Shown here in pieces: positions 1-8,025 of a stretch of 46,176 bases of DNA. The notes beneath the pieces were generated by a model. The model searched no databases. It worked only from the letters and a program-made list of their open reading frames with translations, and was not told the origin of the DNA. Within the stretch, counting starts at the first letter, position 1. The number at the start of each line of letters is the position of its first letter. The translations under genes and the position numbers were made by a program. The stretch is from Ileibacterium valens. Its GTDB lineage: Bacteria; Bacillota_I; Bacilli_A; Erysipelotrichales; Erysipelotrichaceae. The stretch is from assembly GCF_001945525.1 (NCBI RefSeq), contig NZ_MPJW01000199.1, positions 1 through 46,176 on the forward strand. Direction: 5' to 3'.

Positions 1-2
1 AT

Positions 3-320
3 GAAGCCGGTCTGAGAGTATTCCTTGATGATCCGCTGGTTCCGGCCCATAACAACAGTTCAGAAGAAGCATTTGTCTCCATAGCGAGAGGACGGCATAA
101 CTGGCTGTTCGCATACAGTGAAGACGGAGCCAGAGCGCTGACGCTTCTGTCTTCGATAGTCAAGACAGCCAGACGCTGCGGACTGAATGTCCTCAAGTAT
201 CTCGAACTGGTGATGAACAGATTCCAGAAATGGCGCGGTTCAGTTATACCGGCTGATGTCATTGACAGCGTTCTTCCCTGGAATGATGAAATCAGAGAAC
301 TCTGTGCTCTGTCAGTCTGA
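3..320 (+). CDS. tnpC: IS66 family transposase TnpC, C-terminal fragment
   Basis: The frame is open from the first bases to the TGA at 318-320 and gives about 105 residues of the DDE transposase C-terminus. Recognisable features are a LVPAHNNSSEEA stretch, where the family usually has an IDNN..ER motif, then GRHNWLFAYSEDGARA, and the YLELVMNRFQKW tail. In the family the late glutamate of this region completes the DDE catalytic triad. The N-terminal HTH/zinc and first DDE residues lie before the window. This is IS machinery with no role in the glycan locus. Confidence 0.85.
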   Translation, partial: EAGLRVFLDDPLVPAHNNSSEEAFVSIARGRHNWLFAYSEDGARALTLLSSIVKTARRCGLNVLKYLELVMNRFQKWRGSVIPADVIDSVLPWNDEIRELCALSV

Positions 321-342
321 ATCAATAATACTTCAATGTAAA

Positions 343-415
343 AAAGGCGAAGTTCTTTGCGTCCTGCAGCTTTCCTGAGAGGAAAACTGCAGAATTCAAA
401 AGATTCTTCGCCTTT
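343..415 (+). terminator. Nested hairpin in the IS66 3' region
   Basis: An outer 10-bp stem pairs AAAGGCGAAG (343-352) with CTTCGCCTTT (406-415). Inside it CTGCAG pairs with CTGCAG (364-369 with 387-392) and TTTCCT pairs with AGGAAA. There is no long T-run after the right arm, so it is at best a weak terminator. It may protect the IS mRNA or limit read-through out of the element. Confidence 0.45.
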
Positions 416-495
416 AATGGTATATAGGTAATTTCATTTCGGGCAACCCGTCAAATATAAAGAACTTACAGTCATGCTTCGGATCTTAGGAAACC

Positions 496-524
496 TTGAA
501 ATGATGGCTCAGGATGTTTATAAT
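496..524 (+). promoter_or_regulatory. Sigma-A-type promoter for the first LCP gene
   Basis: TTGAAA (496-501), a 17-bp spacer and a perfect TATAAT (519-524) form a near-consensus housekeeping promoter. It starts 27 bp downstream of the IS66 end at 469, so the LCP gene has its own promoter outside the element. Transcription would begin near 531 and give a leader of about 45 nt. Confidence 0.65.
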
Positions 525-526
525 TG

Positions 527-548
527 AGACAGTTTTTTTTGGCTGTCT
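527..548 (+). promoter_or_regulatory. Hairpin at the 5' end of the LCP leader
   Basis: AGACAG (527-532) pairs with CTGTCT (543-548) around a loop of eight T and two G. It overlaps the predicted transcription start, so it would sit at or near the mRNA 5' end. A 5' stem of this kind can stabilise transcripts. No riboswitch or ops-type motif was recognised. Confidence 0.3.
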
Positions 549-575
549 GATGCTGAAAATTAGAGGGGAATTAGA

Positions 576-2405
576 ATGGCAAAAAAGAAAGTCGACAGGC
601 GCCGCAAATTCAGGCGAAGAGCAGGCCCAATATGCTGGATTGTTTCTCTGCTTGCACTGGCAGCTGTTGGATATTTAATATTTGAATTAATCAGGCTGGA
701 TATTCTTCCGGTATATATGATGATTCTTGTATGTCTGGGACTGATTCTCGTCAGCTTTTTGATTATCCGATTCTGGTTATTCAAAAGCCGCAGACCAATT
801 TCAAGATACTTAACAGGACTGATCGTAATTATCCTGGCTTTAAGTTGTTCGCTGGCAGGAAAATATGTTAAAGATACATCTATCATGCTTGATCGCGTGA
901 CGGATCTTACAGACAAAATGGCAAATACAGTCACAGTTTATGCCATGATTAATAATATGGATTCTGAGAAAGATCTGGATCAGACTTCTCTTGGAGTCAT
1001 GAGGCAGGAAGAACCTGAAGGAACTCAGGGCTTGCTGGATAGTCTGGATAAAAAAGGGATTCATCCACAAACAGTAGAATATGATTCAGTCTATCAGCTC
1101 GTTGATGATCTATATAATGGAGAGATAAGTGCTATTGCTCTTCCTGAACAACTGCATGATGCATTAAATGAAGCGGCAAATGATGTCAATCGCTACAATG
1201 CGCTGACGACTTTTACAAATGTAGTCGATCAGTACATTTATTACACAGATCGAGACGCATCCATGCTTAATCCTGCTGACCCTGTGAATAATGTCATGAC
1301 AGATCCGTTTGTCGTTTTAATTTCAGGAAATGACAGCTACGGAACTTTAAATAGTGTATCCAGGTCGGATGTCAATATGCTGGTTGCGATTAATCCAAAA
1401 ACGGCAGAAATACTGATGGTTTCTTTGCCTCGTGATACTTATACGGAAATCACATGCAAAAAGAACCAAACTGCCTGTGAAGGATTACAGGGACAGTTTG
1501 ATAAATTGACTCATTCTGGTCTTTATGGGGTAGGAACAACAGAATCCACTGTAGAAGATTTGCTTGATGTTCCAATCAACTATACAGTCAGGCTGAACTT
1601 CTCTTCATTGATCAACATCGTTGATGCCATTGGAGGAATTGAGGTAGAAGTTGAACCTGGACTTGAAGTTGAAACCTTCTATGCAAACGGAACGGAAGGG
1701 GTTAAGGCAGGATGGAATCATCTGGATGGAGAGAGAGCTCTTGCTTTTTCACGAGAGAGACACGCTTATTCAGATGGAGACAATCAACGGGTTAAAAACC
1801 AGCAAACCGTTATGAAAGCTCTGATTCGAGCTATGATATCTCCTTCGATGATTTCCAACTATCCGAAAGTAATGGAAGCTTTATCAACCGCTTTTGAGAC
1901 CAACATGAGTACCAAAGATGTGAAAAGACTGCTGACTTTAGAATTGAGCCGCTTTCCAAATTGGAATATTCAATCGGTCGCACTGGTCAATTCATCATCG
2001 ATGGAGTATTCGCCGTCAGTTCAGGGATTTGCTTCAGTCACTCTGGCTGATGAAGGCCAGCTTCAGACTGTTCATGATTTGATTATGGATGTTCTGAATG
2101 GAAATAACCCGGTAATTCCCGATATTTACAGTACCAGTTCGAATACTTTCCATACCAGTGAGGATGGAACAGCTGAACAGGTCAATGAATATTCTAGCGA
2201 ATATTACGATCCAAACACCTATCAGCAGCCTGTAGATGTTTACGATAATGCATGGTCTGAACAATATTCTGACCAACAGACAGATCTTTACGATCAGGGC
2301 GCTTCAGTGAATGAGGAACCGTTGAGCGAACCGGAAAATAATGAGACTATATTCGATGAAGGTCAGCATTATGATCCAGAGGTATTCGTAGAACCTCTGC
2401 CATAA
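576..2405 (+). CDS. LCP family wall-glycan ligase with N-terminal binding-protein-like domain
   Basis: A 609-residue LytR-CpsA-Psr phosphotransferase, of a family that moves lipid-linked glycans onto peptidoglycan at the outer membrane face. Three N-terminal membrane segments (about residues 18-38, 45-67, 79-94) follow a basic tail. Residues about 115-225 look like half of a periplasmic-binding-protein fold. The LCP domain (about 245-430) keeps SRSDVNML (R263, D265), SLPRDTY (R286, D287), DKLTH, and FSRERHAYSDGDNQRVKNQQ-type residues (R393, R395, D402, R405). Two cysteines six residues apart lie between PRD and DKLTH. The last ~85 residues are acidic, rich in Tyr, Glu and Gln and probably disordered. 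An AGAGGGG ribosome site precedes the ATG. It has its own promoter and terminator. A paralogue (43754-45625) closes the locus. Confidence 0.92.
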   Translation: MAKKKVDRRRKFRRRAGPICWIVSLLALAAVGYLIFELIRLDILPVYMMILVCLGLILVSFLIIRFWLFKSRRPISRYLTGLIVIILALSCSLAGKYVKDTSIMLDRVTDLTDKMANTVTVYAMINNMDSEKDLDQTSLGVMRQEEPEGTQGLLDSLDKKGIHPQTVEYDSVYQLVDDLYNGEISAIALPEQLHDALNEAANDVNRYNALTTFTNVVDQYIYYTDRDASMLNPADPVNNVMTDPFVVLISGNDSYGTLNSVSRSDVNMLVAINPKTAEILMVSLPRDTYTEITCKKNQTACEGLQGQFDKLTHSGLYGVGTTESTVEDLLDVPINYTVRLNFSSLINIVDAIGGIEVEVEPGLEVETFYANGTEGVKAGWNHLDGERALAFSRERHAYSDGDNQRVKNQQTVMKALIRAMISPSMISNYPKVMEALSTAFETNMSTKDVKRLLTLELSRFPNWNIQSVALVNSSSMEYSPSVQGFASVTLADEGQLQTVHDLIMDVLNGNNPVIPDIYSTSSNTFHTSEDGTAEQVNEYSSEYYDPNTYQQPVDVYDNAWSEQYSDQQTDLYDQGASVNEEPLSEPENNETIFDEGQHYDPEVFVEPLP

Positions 2406-2440
2406 GTTCGTTATTAAGCTTCTGTGATTTTATTGAGTAT

Positions 2441-2477
2441 AAAAAACGCTTCCTGGTTTATGGAAGCGTTTTTTAAT
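2441..2477 (+). terminator. Rho-independent terminator after the first LCP gene
   Basis: A 13-bp perfect stem: left arm AAAAAACGCTTCC (2441-2453), eight-base loop, right arm GGAAGCGTTTTTT (2462-2474). The symmetric A/T tails could let it work in both directions. It isolates the LCP gene from the downstream operon. Confidence 0.85.
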
Positions 2478-2541
2478 TCGTGTTTTTTTTAGAAGTTATG
2501 ATATAAGACCACACATATTGAATGGTTGAAGTTCAGAGTTA

Positions 2542-3015
2542 TTGGCTTTCTTTCGAAATGATCAGTCGAATGTTTATAATGGTAGCTATATGGTTGCAGA
2601 AAAGCTTAGAAAAAAACTGATCTATTTTTGCTGGCTTTTGCTATTTATGCTCATTCTTTTTTTTGTTGGAGCTATTTTATACAGAAAGACCAGCCAGATC
2701 AATTTAACTGCTGACCTTGTGATCGAAATCCAGGGAACGGATGGATACGGAGAAATTGTCTCAATTTCGAATCAGCAAAATCAGGCCGATCCAATCCGAA
2801 ATATTTATCTTTCACAGATTGAGTACGAAGCCTTCCCAGATTCATCACTGAAAAATGGTCAGTCAGTTGTAGTAGAGGCAATTGATGATATGGAGTTATC
2901 CAGAAAATATCAATTATATCCGGTAGAACGGAAGAGAACATTTATTATTGATGGGCTTAATGATCAGGATCAGATCATCCAGATCGTTCTGAGTGAGTCC
3001 TCAGATAAGGAGTAA
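2542..3015 (+). CDS. Small single-pass membrane protein of unknown function
   Basis: A 157-residue protein with a basic segment (KLRKK) followed by one strong membrane helix (about residues 27-48), then an extracellular region of about 105 residues. That region contains a GTDGYGE motif and a KNGQSVVVEA stretch, which recall the beta-sandwich 'GYG ... NGD' modules of many Firmicute surface proteins; this likeness is weak. I do not recognise a named family. The start is uncertain: a TTG at 2542 gives this length, while an in-frame ATG at 2590 would still keep the helix. It ends 5 bp before the next gene, whose ribosome site overlaps this stop, so the two are co-translated. It is the first gene of the 2.5-9.9 kb operon. 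Confidence 0.6.
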   Translation: MAFFRNDQSNVYNGSYMVAEKLRKKLIYFCWLLLFMLILFFVGAILYRKTSQINLTADLVIEIQGTDGYGEIVSISNQQNQADPIRNIYLSQIEYEAFPDSSLKNGQSVVVEAIDDMELSRKYQLYPVERKRTFIIDGLNDQDQIIQIVLSESSDKE

Positions 3016-3020
3016 TCCCA

Positions 3021-4187
3021 ATGAAAACAGCAATTATCTGTATCAGCGATCCTTATCTGGTTCGAGGAAAGCAGTTGAAAGATTTCTATACTAATGTTTG
3101 CCATGACGAAGTGATTATCCTGACTCCTGACTTTTCACATCGAAACAAGGCCTACATCGAAATAGATGATTCTCAAATCAAATTGATTCATCATCCATCC
3201 TATAAGAAAAATCTATCTGTTCGACGAATGGTCGGGCATTGGTTATTTGCAAGAAGGTGCAGACTCTTTCTTGAGAATTATTCTCCAGATCGTATCCATT
3301 GTCTGATGCCTGCTAATTCTCTTGGTCCTGAAATGGCTGCTTACAAGAAGAAAAATCCAGAAACACAGCTGATTTTCGATGTGCTCGATCTTTGGCCTGA
3401 ATCTTTTCCCATCAGTATGGGGCGTTATATTCCTGGGTTTGGTCTGTGGAAAAAATTGAGACAGAGTGCTCTTGAAAAGGCTGACCAGGTATATACCGAA
3501 TGTGAGTTTTACAAACAATTTTTACCTGATTCGGTTGCTGATAAAGCGCAGACTTTATATTGGGCTGGGATCGATCAAGAGCCTAAACTTGAACAGAACT
3601 GGGATTCGAGCAGCATCGATATTGCCTATTTAGGCAGCATAAACCATATATTGGATCTTGATCTCATGGTTTCTTTAATGACGTGTATTGCACGGGATAA
3701 AAAAGTAGTTTTCCATTTGATTGGGGCTGGAGAAAAAAAGGAAGAACTCTGCAGCCGATTACGATTGATTAACAATCTGGATTTGATCGACCATGGCGAA
3801 GTCTATGATTCAACAAGAAAGCAGGAAATATTTAATCGATGCCGGTTTGGGCTGAATTTAATGAAATCGCATATTATTGTGGCTTTATCGATGAAGTCCA
3901 TTGATTATTTTCAGTCAGGGCTTCCAGTAATCAATAATCTGTCTGGGGATACCTGGGATTTTATTGAAATGTATAATGCAGGCTATAACCTGGATGCAGA
4001 CCATATAGAGATAGTAGCCAGGAAAATCATCGAACAGTCAGAAATGGATAATCAAAGGATGAGAAGAGCTGCCCGGAAGCTCTTTTTACATTCGTTTTCG
4101 ATCCATGCTTTTGAAGAAGTTCTTAAGCTTGAGACTGTTAATACTAATCAGAATCAATGGATGACAGAGCCTGTCAGGAAAGGATAG
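3021..4187 (+). CDS. Glycosyltransferase family 4 (GT-B fold)
   Basis: 388 residues, cytoplasmic. The N-terminal half contains FDVLDLWPESFP, a signature of the GT4 group that includes WbuB/WcaI-type enzymes. The C-terminal half starts near residue 195 (IAYLGSINHILDLDLM) and has an HLIGAGEKKEEL segment and a donor-site region MKSIDYFQSGLPVINN in place of the more usual E..A.G.PV. It should transfer a sugar from a nucleotide donor to a growing lipid-linked oligosaccharide; donor and acceptor cannot be told. AAGGAG lies 7 bp before the ATG. The stop is 5 bp before the aminotransferase start. Confidence 0.85.
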   Translation: MKTAIICISDPYLVRGKQLKDFYTNVCHDEVIILTPDFSHRNKAYIEIDDSQIKLIHHPSYKKNLSVRRMVGHWLFARRCRLFLENYSPDRIHCLMPANSLGPEMAAYKKKNPETQLIFDVLDLWPESFPISMGRYIPGFGLWKKLRQSALEKADQVYTECEFYKQFLPDSVADKAQTLYWAGIDQEPKLEQNWDSSSIDIAYLGSINHILDLDLMVSLMTCIARDKKVVFHLIGAGEKKEELCSRLRLINNLDLIDHGEVYDSTRKQEIFNRCRFGLNLMKSHIIVALSMKSIDYFQSGLPVINNLSGDTWDFIEMYNAGYNLDADHIEIVARKIIEQSEMDNQRMRRAARKLFLHSFSIHAFEEVLKLETVNTNQNQWMTEPVRKG

Positions 4188-4192
4188 AAAGC

Positions 4193-5326
4193 ATGATTAA
4201 TTTTAACATTCCTCCCGTTACGGGGAATGAACTTCAATATATTCAAAAAGCCATCGGAAACAGGAAGATCTGTGGAGATGGCGAATTTACAAAAAAATGC
4301 TCGCAATGGATGGAAGAACGTTTTAAAGTTCAGAAAGTATTGATGACGACCAGTGGAACATCCGCATTGGATCTTGCAGTAATGTTGTGCGATCTCAAAG
4401 AAGGGGATGAAGTGATTCTGCCTAGTTTTACCTTCTCTTCTACTGCGACTGCTCCGTTGTTATCGCAAGCCTCTCTTGTTTTTGTAGATCTGGATCCGAA
4501 AACGATGAATATTGATCCTGAAAGGATTCGTGAGGCGATTACTGATAAAACAAAAGTTGTGATCATTATGCATTATGGCGGAATTTCCTGTGACATGGAT
4601 AAAATTATGGATATTGTAAAAGAACATAATCTGATCCTGATTGAAGATGCTGCGCAGGGAGTCATGGCAAGTTTTAAGGGAAAAGCCTTAGGTACTTTTG
4701 GAGATTTCGGCTGCTATTCATTCCATGAAACCAAAAACTACTCTATGGGTGAAGGTGGAGCTCTTCTGATTAACAATCCTCAGTACAATGAACGGGCTGA
4801 AATTTTACGAGAAAAGGGAACTGACAGATCAAAATTCAATCGAGGCCAAGTCGATAAATATACCTGGGTGGATCGAGGCGATTCTTTTTTACCAAGTGAG
4901 CTGAATACGGCTTATCTGTTTGCTCAGCTTGAACAGGCTGATCAAATTAATGAAGATCGAAAGAACACCTGGAATTTCTATTATTCGCAGCTTGAAGATC
5001 TTCAGGCAAAACGTCAGATTGAATTGCCTTACCTTCCTGAAGGTGCACAACATAATGCCCATCTGTTTTATATAAAAACCAAAGATCTCGAAGAACGGTC
5101 GCAGCTGATCCAGTTCGCCAGGGAGCAAGGAGTTCAGCTCGTTTTTCATTATATTCCACTTCATTCAGCTCCAGCCGGACTTAAATATGGCCGAATGTCT
5201 GGAGAAGATCAATTTACTACTGTTGAAAGTGAAAGACTTGTGCGTCTTCCAATGTATTATGGAATGACATCTGAAGATGCAAAAAAGACGGTCTCGGTGA
5301 TCAGAGAGTTTTATGAAAACAGATAA
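4193..5326 (+). CDS. wecE: dTDP-4-amino-4,6-dideoxyhexose transaminase (WecE/RffA-like)
   Basis: A PLP-dependent DegT/DnrJ/EryC1/StrS sugar aminotransferase of 377 residues, close to the 376 of E. coli WecE. It shares long blocks with WecE: an N-terminal PPVTGNEL, CGDGEFTKKC, EDAAQGVM, SFHETKNY, and FHYIPLHSAPAG near the C-terminus. The PLP-binding lysine of SFHETKNY is K181, the same number as in WecE. The ATG at 4193 was chosen over one at 4157 because it matches the family start and follows AGGAAAGGA. The substrate should be dTDP-4-keto-6-deoxyglucose made by RmlA/RmlB in this window, giving a 4-amino sugar such as Fuc4N. Whether product is gluco or galacto is inferred from WecE similarity. 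No WecD-like acetyltransferase is present nearby. Confidence 0.88.
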   Translation: MINFNIPPVTGNELQYIQKAIGNRKICGDGEFTKKCSQWMEERFKVQKVLMTTSGTSALDLAVMLCDLKEGDEVILPSFTFSSTATAPLLSQASLVFVDLDPKTMNIDPERIREAITDKTKVVIIMHYGGISCDMDKIMDIVKEHNLILIEDAAQGVMASFKGKALGTFGDFGCYSFHETKNYSMGEGGALLINNPQYNERAEILREKGTDRSKFNRGQVDKYTWVDRGDSFLPSELNTAYLFAQLEQADQINEDRKNTWNFYYSQLEDLQAKRQIELPYLPEGAQHNAHLFYIKTKDLEERSQLIQFAREQGVQLVFHYIPLHSAPAGLKYGRMSGEDQFTTVESERLVRLPMYYGMTSEDAKKTVSVIREFYENR

Positions 5327-6605
5327 TCAAATCAAAGTTGAATCTGTAAATCCAAAACAGATGGAAGCAGCAGGTAAAGACTATTTATGGAATACTTTCG
5401 GAACATTCTTTTATTTTTTCTGTCAGTATCTGCTTACGATTCTGGTCGTACGCCTGGGTAATTTTATGGATGCCGGAATATTTTCGATTGTTCTATCCAT
5501 TACAAACATTTTCTACTGTGTTTCGATTTATGGAGTTCGTAATTATCAGGTTGCTGATATTGAAAATCGTTTTTCAGATTCAGATTATATTCATTTCAGA
5601 CATCTGTGCACTCTGATCGCTTTAGGGCTGTTTGTGATCAGTCTTCCTTTTTTTGGATACTCTGTTTACACAAGCGTATGCTGTCTGATTTATCTGTTTT
5701 ATAAATTTGGCGAAAGTTATATGGATGTGTTATTTGGGATTTTTCAGAAAAGAGATGAAGTCAAAAAGATTGCAATCTCCTATATGATTAAAGGAATTGT
5801 CTCAGTAACAACATTCACTCTTGGAATGATCCTGTTTCACTCACTGATGGCTACTTTACTGATTAATACGCTGGGGATTTTTGTTGTATTAATCTTTTAT
5901 GATATCCAGCATGAAAAGGGATTAACTGGACCGAAGCTGACCAGAAATCAGGCTCTGGTATTATTAAGAGATTGTTTTCCGTTAATGCTTTATTCACTTC
6001 TTGTTCCGGCGCTCAATTTGATCATGCGTACCGATATCGAGAAAATGTTTGGTACTGAACAGCTTGGCTATTTTTCCTCAGTTACAATGGTGCTTTCCAT
6101 ATTAAATGTATTGATGACTTCAGTGTTCGTTATGTTGATTCCAACGATATCGATTCTTTATGCTGAAGCGAAAACAAAGAAGCTGATCCGATTGATACTG
6201 ATTGCGGTTGCTGGTTTTGGCCTATTGTGTCTTGCAGGTGTTGGAGCCGGTGCTCTGCTTGGTGATTTTGTGTTTTCACTTTTGTTTGGAAAAGAAATTC
6301 TACCTTATATGAATCTGCTTGCACCAACAATTATTGCTTCAATTATTCTGAGCTGCGTGACTTTCTTTAGCTCAGTGCTGACATCTTTTTCGAAAAATGA
6401 TGAAGTGTTGATTGGCAATTTTCCATCGGTGCTTATTGTATTCCTGTTTACTCCGATGATCCTTCAAAAGTCTGGAATGATAGGCTCTGTATTCCTGCTG
6501 TGTCTGGGATTGTTTGTTTCGGCATTGATTTTATTCGGGTTTATTTTTTTAGCGATTCATCGCAGGAATAGAAAGAAAGAAATGAAGCGGGGCCGGCATG
6601 AATAA
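5313..6605 (+). CDS. wzx: Wzx-type oligosaccharide flippase 1
   Basis: 430 residues with about 12 hydrophobic segments and no soluble domain, of the MOP/polysaccharide-export superfamily. A charged N-terminal tail precedes the first helix; IYGVRNYQVADIENRFS in the second loop is shared almost word for word with the flippase at 35986, so the two are paralogues. It should move lipid-linked repeat units across the membrane. It overlaps the aminotransferase gene by 14 bp and the next gene by 8 bp, indicating translational coupling in one operon. The basic C-terminus (HRRNRKKEMKRGRHE) is cytoplasmic. Confidence 0.85.
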   Translation: MKTDNQIKVESVNPKQMEAAGKDYLWNTFGTFFYFFCQYLLTILVVRLGNFMDAGIFSIVLSITNIFYCVSIYGVRNYQVADIENRFSDSDYIHFRHLCTLIALGLFVISLPFFGYSVYTSVCCLIYLFYKFGESYMDVLFGIFQKRDEVKKIAISYMIKGIVSVTTFTLGMILFHSLMATLLINTLGIFVVLIFYDIQHEKGLTGPKLTRNQALVLLRDCFPLMLYSLLVPALNLIMRTDIEKMFGTEQLGYFSSVTMVLSILNVLMTSVFVMLIPTISILYAEAKTKKLIRLILIAVAGFGLLCLAGVGAGALLGDFVFSLLFGKEILPYMNLLAPTIIASIILSCVTFFSSVLTSFSKNDEVLIGNFPSVLIVFLFTPMILQKSGMIGSVFLLCLGLFVSALILFGFIFLAIHRRNRKKEMKRGRHE

Positions 6606-7977
6606 CAAGAAATTATTTCCCATAAGCGCAAGTCTTTTAATCATTTTGGCTGCGGGATTTACGATCGTATGTACACTCGGTTTAGATACAAGATATGCAC
6701 CAGATGAAGTCATGCGTAAACAGATTGCAGACTTTATCGTCATGAATGGTTATCTTCCTTGGGGGGATGAGCCAGAACTTATAACGGTGTGGGGCTTTAA
6801 TTACTCTTTTTCTCCATATTTTCCAACGATTCTTGGCTCGTTATTTATGAAGGCTGCGAGCTTGTTTACTGATAATCCATATATTTTATTGGCTGCATTC
6901 AGACAGGTATCAACAATATCTGTTATAGGAACAGGCATTTACAGTATGCTTATTGCTCAGAATGTATTTCACAGGTATGGTGTGCAATTGCTGTTTGTCA
7001 GCCTGTCGCTGTTTCTTCCGCAATTCCTGTATTTAGCCAGTTACTTTAACAATGACATCTTCAGTATTTTTCTTGGATACGGTTTTGTCTATTGCTGGAT
7101 TCGGGCTTTACGTAACGGTTGGACAGGTACTCAATGTGTTCATCTGGGAATTTTATGCGGATTGATGTCGATCACTTATTATTTTGGATATGCTTACCTG
7201 TTAGCCAGCCTTATTGTTTTCTGTATTTCCTGCTGGAAAGAAAAAACAGATAAGATTTATTTTTGGAGCCGCTTCGTTATTGTATTTCTGATTGCCTTTA
7301 CGATCGGCGGATGGTGGTTTATCAAAAATGCAAACTTTATGGCCTTTGATTTTCTGGGGTTTAAAGCCACTGAATTTTATCAGGAGATGTATGGACAGAA
7401 TCTGAATCTGCTCCACCCAGCGGATACCATGAGTTTTATCGATATGATATTTAAACCTGTTGGACAGGGCGATGAAGCTATGCTGTGGTGGAGACACTCT
7501 TTGATGTCTTACATTGGAGTATTTCAATCCATGTCAGTGGTTATGCATTGGAAATACTATGTTTTCTATTTTTTAATTCTGGGTTCGGGATTTATAACAG
7601 GTTTTGTATTCAGCCTGAAATCTTTTATTAAAATGAATAAAAACAGACTGTTTATGATCGCTTTGGTAATCTCGATTGTTCTTCCGGTCTTTTTAAGCGC
7701 ATATAACTCATATGTAAATGATTATCAACCCCAGGGAAGATATATGATGTCAAGCTTATGCGCTGTTATGCTTTGCGTGGCCTATGGTTTTTCTAAGCTT
7801 GAAACGATTTTTGATCGAGCCCAGGGATGGTTGTTGAATACAGTTTTTAGAATTAAGCCAGATTTCAGATTGAGCTTATCGTTAATCACAGCTTTATTCT
7901 TCTGTTATAAAGGACTGCAGCTCTACTATCTTCATAATGCTGAAATTTTGTTTACAAACCTGTCAAGGCTGTTTTAA
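6598..7977 (+). CDS. Polytopic GT-C type glycosyltransferase-like protein
   Basis: 459 residues with around ten membrane segments. After the first helix comes RYAPDEVMRKQ; an acidic D-E pair in the first outer loop is typical of GT-C enzymes (PMT/ArnT and DUF2142-like groups), which use polyprenyl-phosphate sugars outside the membrane. NYSFSPYFPTILGSL follows in the same loop. The likely role is addition of a side-branch sugar on the outer face, possibly with donor lipid made by the DPM1-like enzyme at 15528. The substrate is unknown and the specific family assignment is tentative. It overlaps the flippase gene by 8 bp. Confidence 0.65.
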   Translation: MNNKKLFPISASLLIILAAGFTIVCTLGLDTRYAPDEVMRKQIADFIVMNGYLPWGDEPELITVWGFNYSFSPYFPTILGSLFMKAASLFTDNPYILLAAFRQVSTISVIGTGIYSMLIAQNVFHRYGVQLLFVSLSLFLPQFLYLASYFNNDIFSIFLGYGFVYCWIRALRNGWTGTQCVHLGILCGLMSITYYFGYAYLLASLIVFCISCWKEKTDKIYFWSRFVIVFLIAFTIGGWWFIKNANFMAFDFLGFKATEFYQEMYGQNLNLLHPADTMSFIDMIFKPVGQGDEAMLWWRHSLMSYIGVFQSMSVVMHWKYYVFYFLILGSGFITGFVFSLKSFIKMNKNRLFMIALVISIVLPVFLSAYNSYVNDYQPQGRYMMSSLCAVMLCVAYGFSKLETIFDRAQGWLLNTVFRIKPDFRLSLSLITALFFCYKGLQLYYLHNAEILFTNLSRLF

Positions 7978-8025
7978 ACGATAGACTTTATGATATTATT
8001 TGGACTTTGAGAAAGGATGGAATTG

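Larger units (their letters stand above)
1..469 (+). mobile_element. IS66-family element, 3' end only (truncated by window edge)
   Basis: The window opens inside an IS66-type insertion sequence: the last 105 codons of its TnpC transposase, a nested hairpin, then a terminal repeat ending in CTTAC at 465-469. Read inward, this end starts GTAAG, and it aligns at about 18 of 23 positions, with one gap, to the GTAACC end of the second IS66-type element at 45809. GTAA termini are characteristic of the family. The element lies in the same orientation as the downstream copy. Its left part is outside the window, so completeness and target duplication cannot be judged. Confidence 0.75.
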
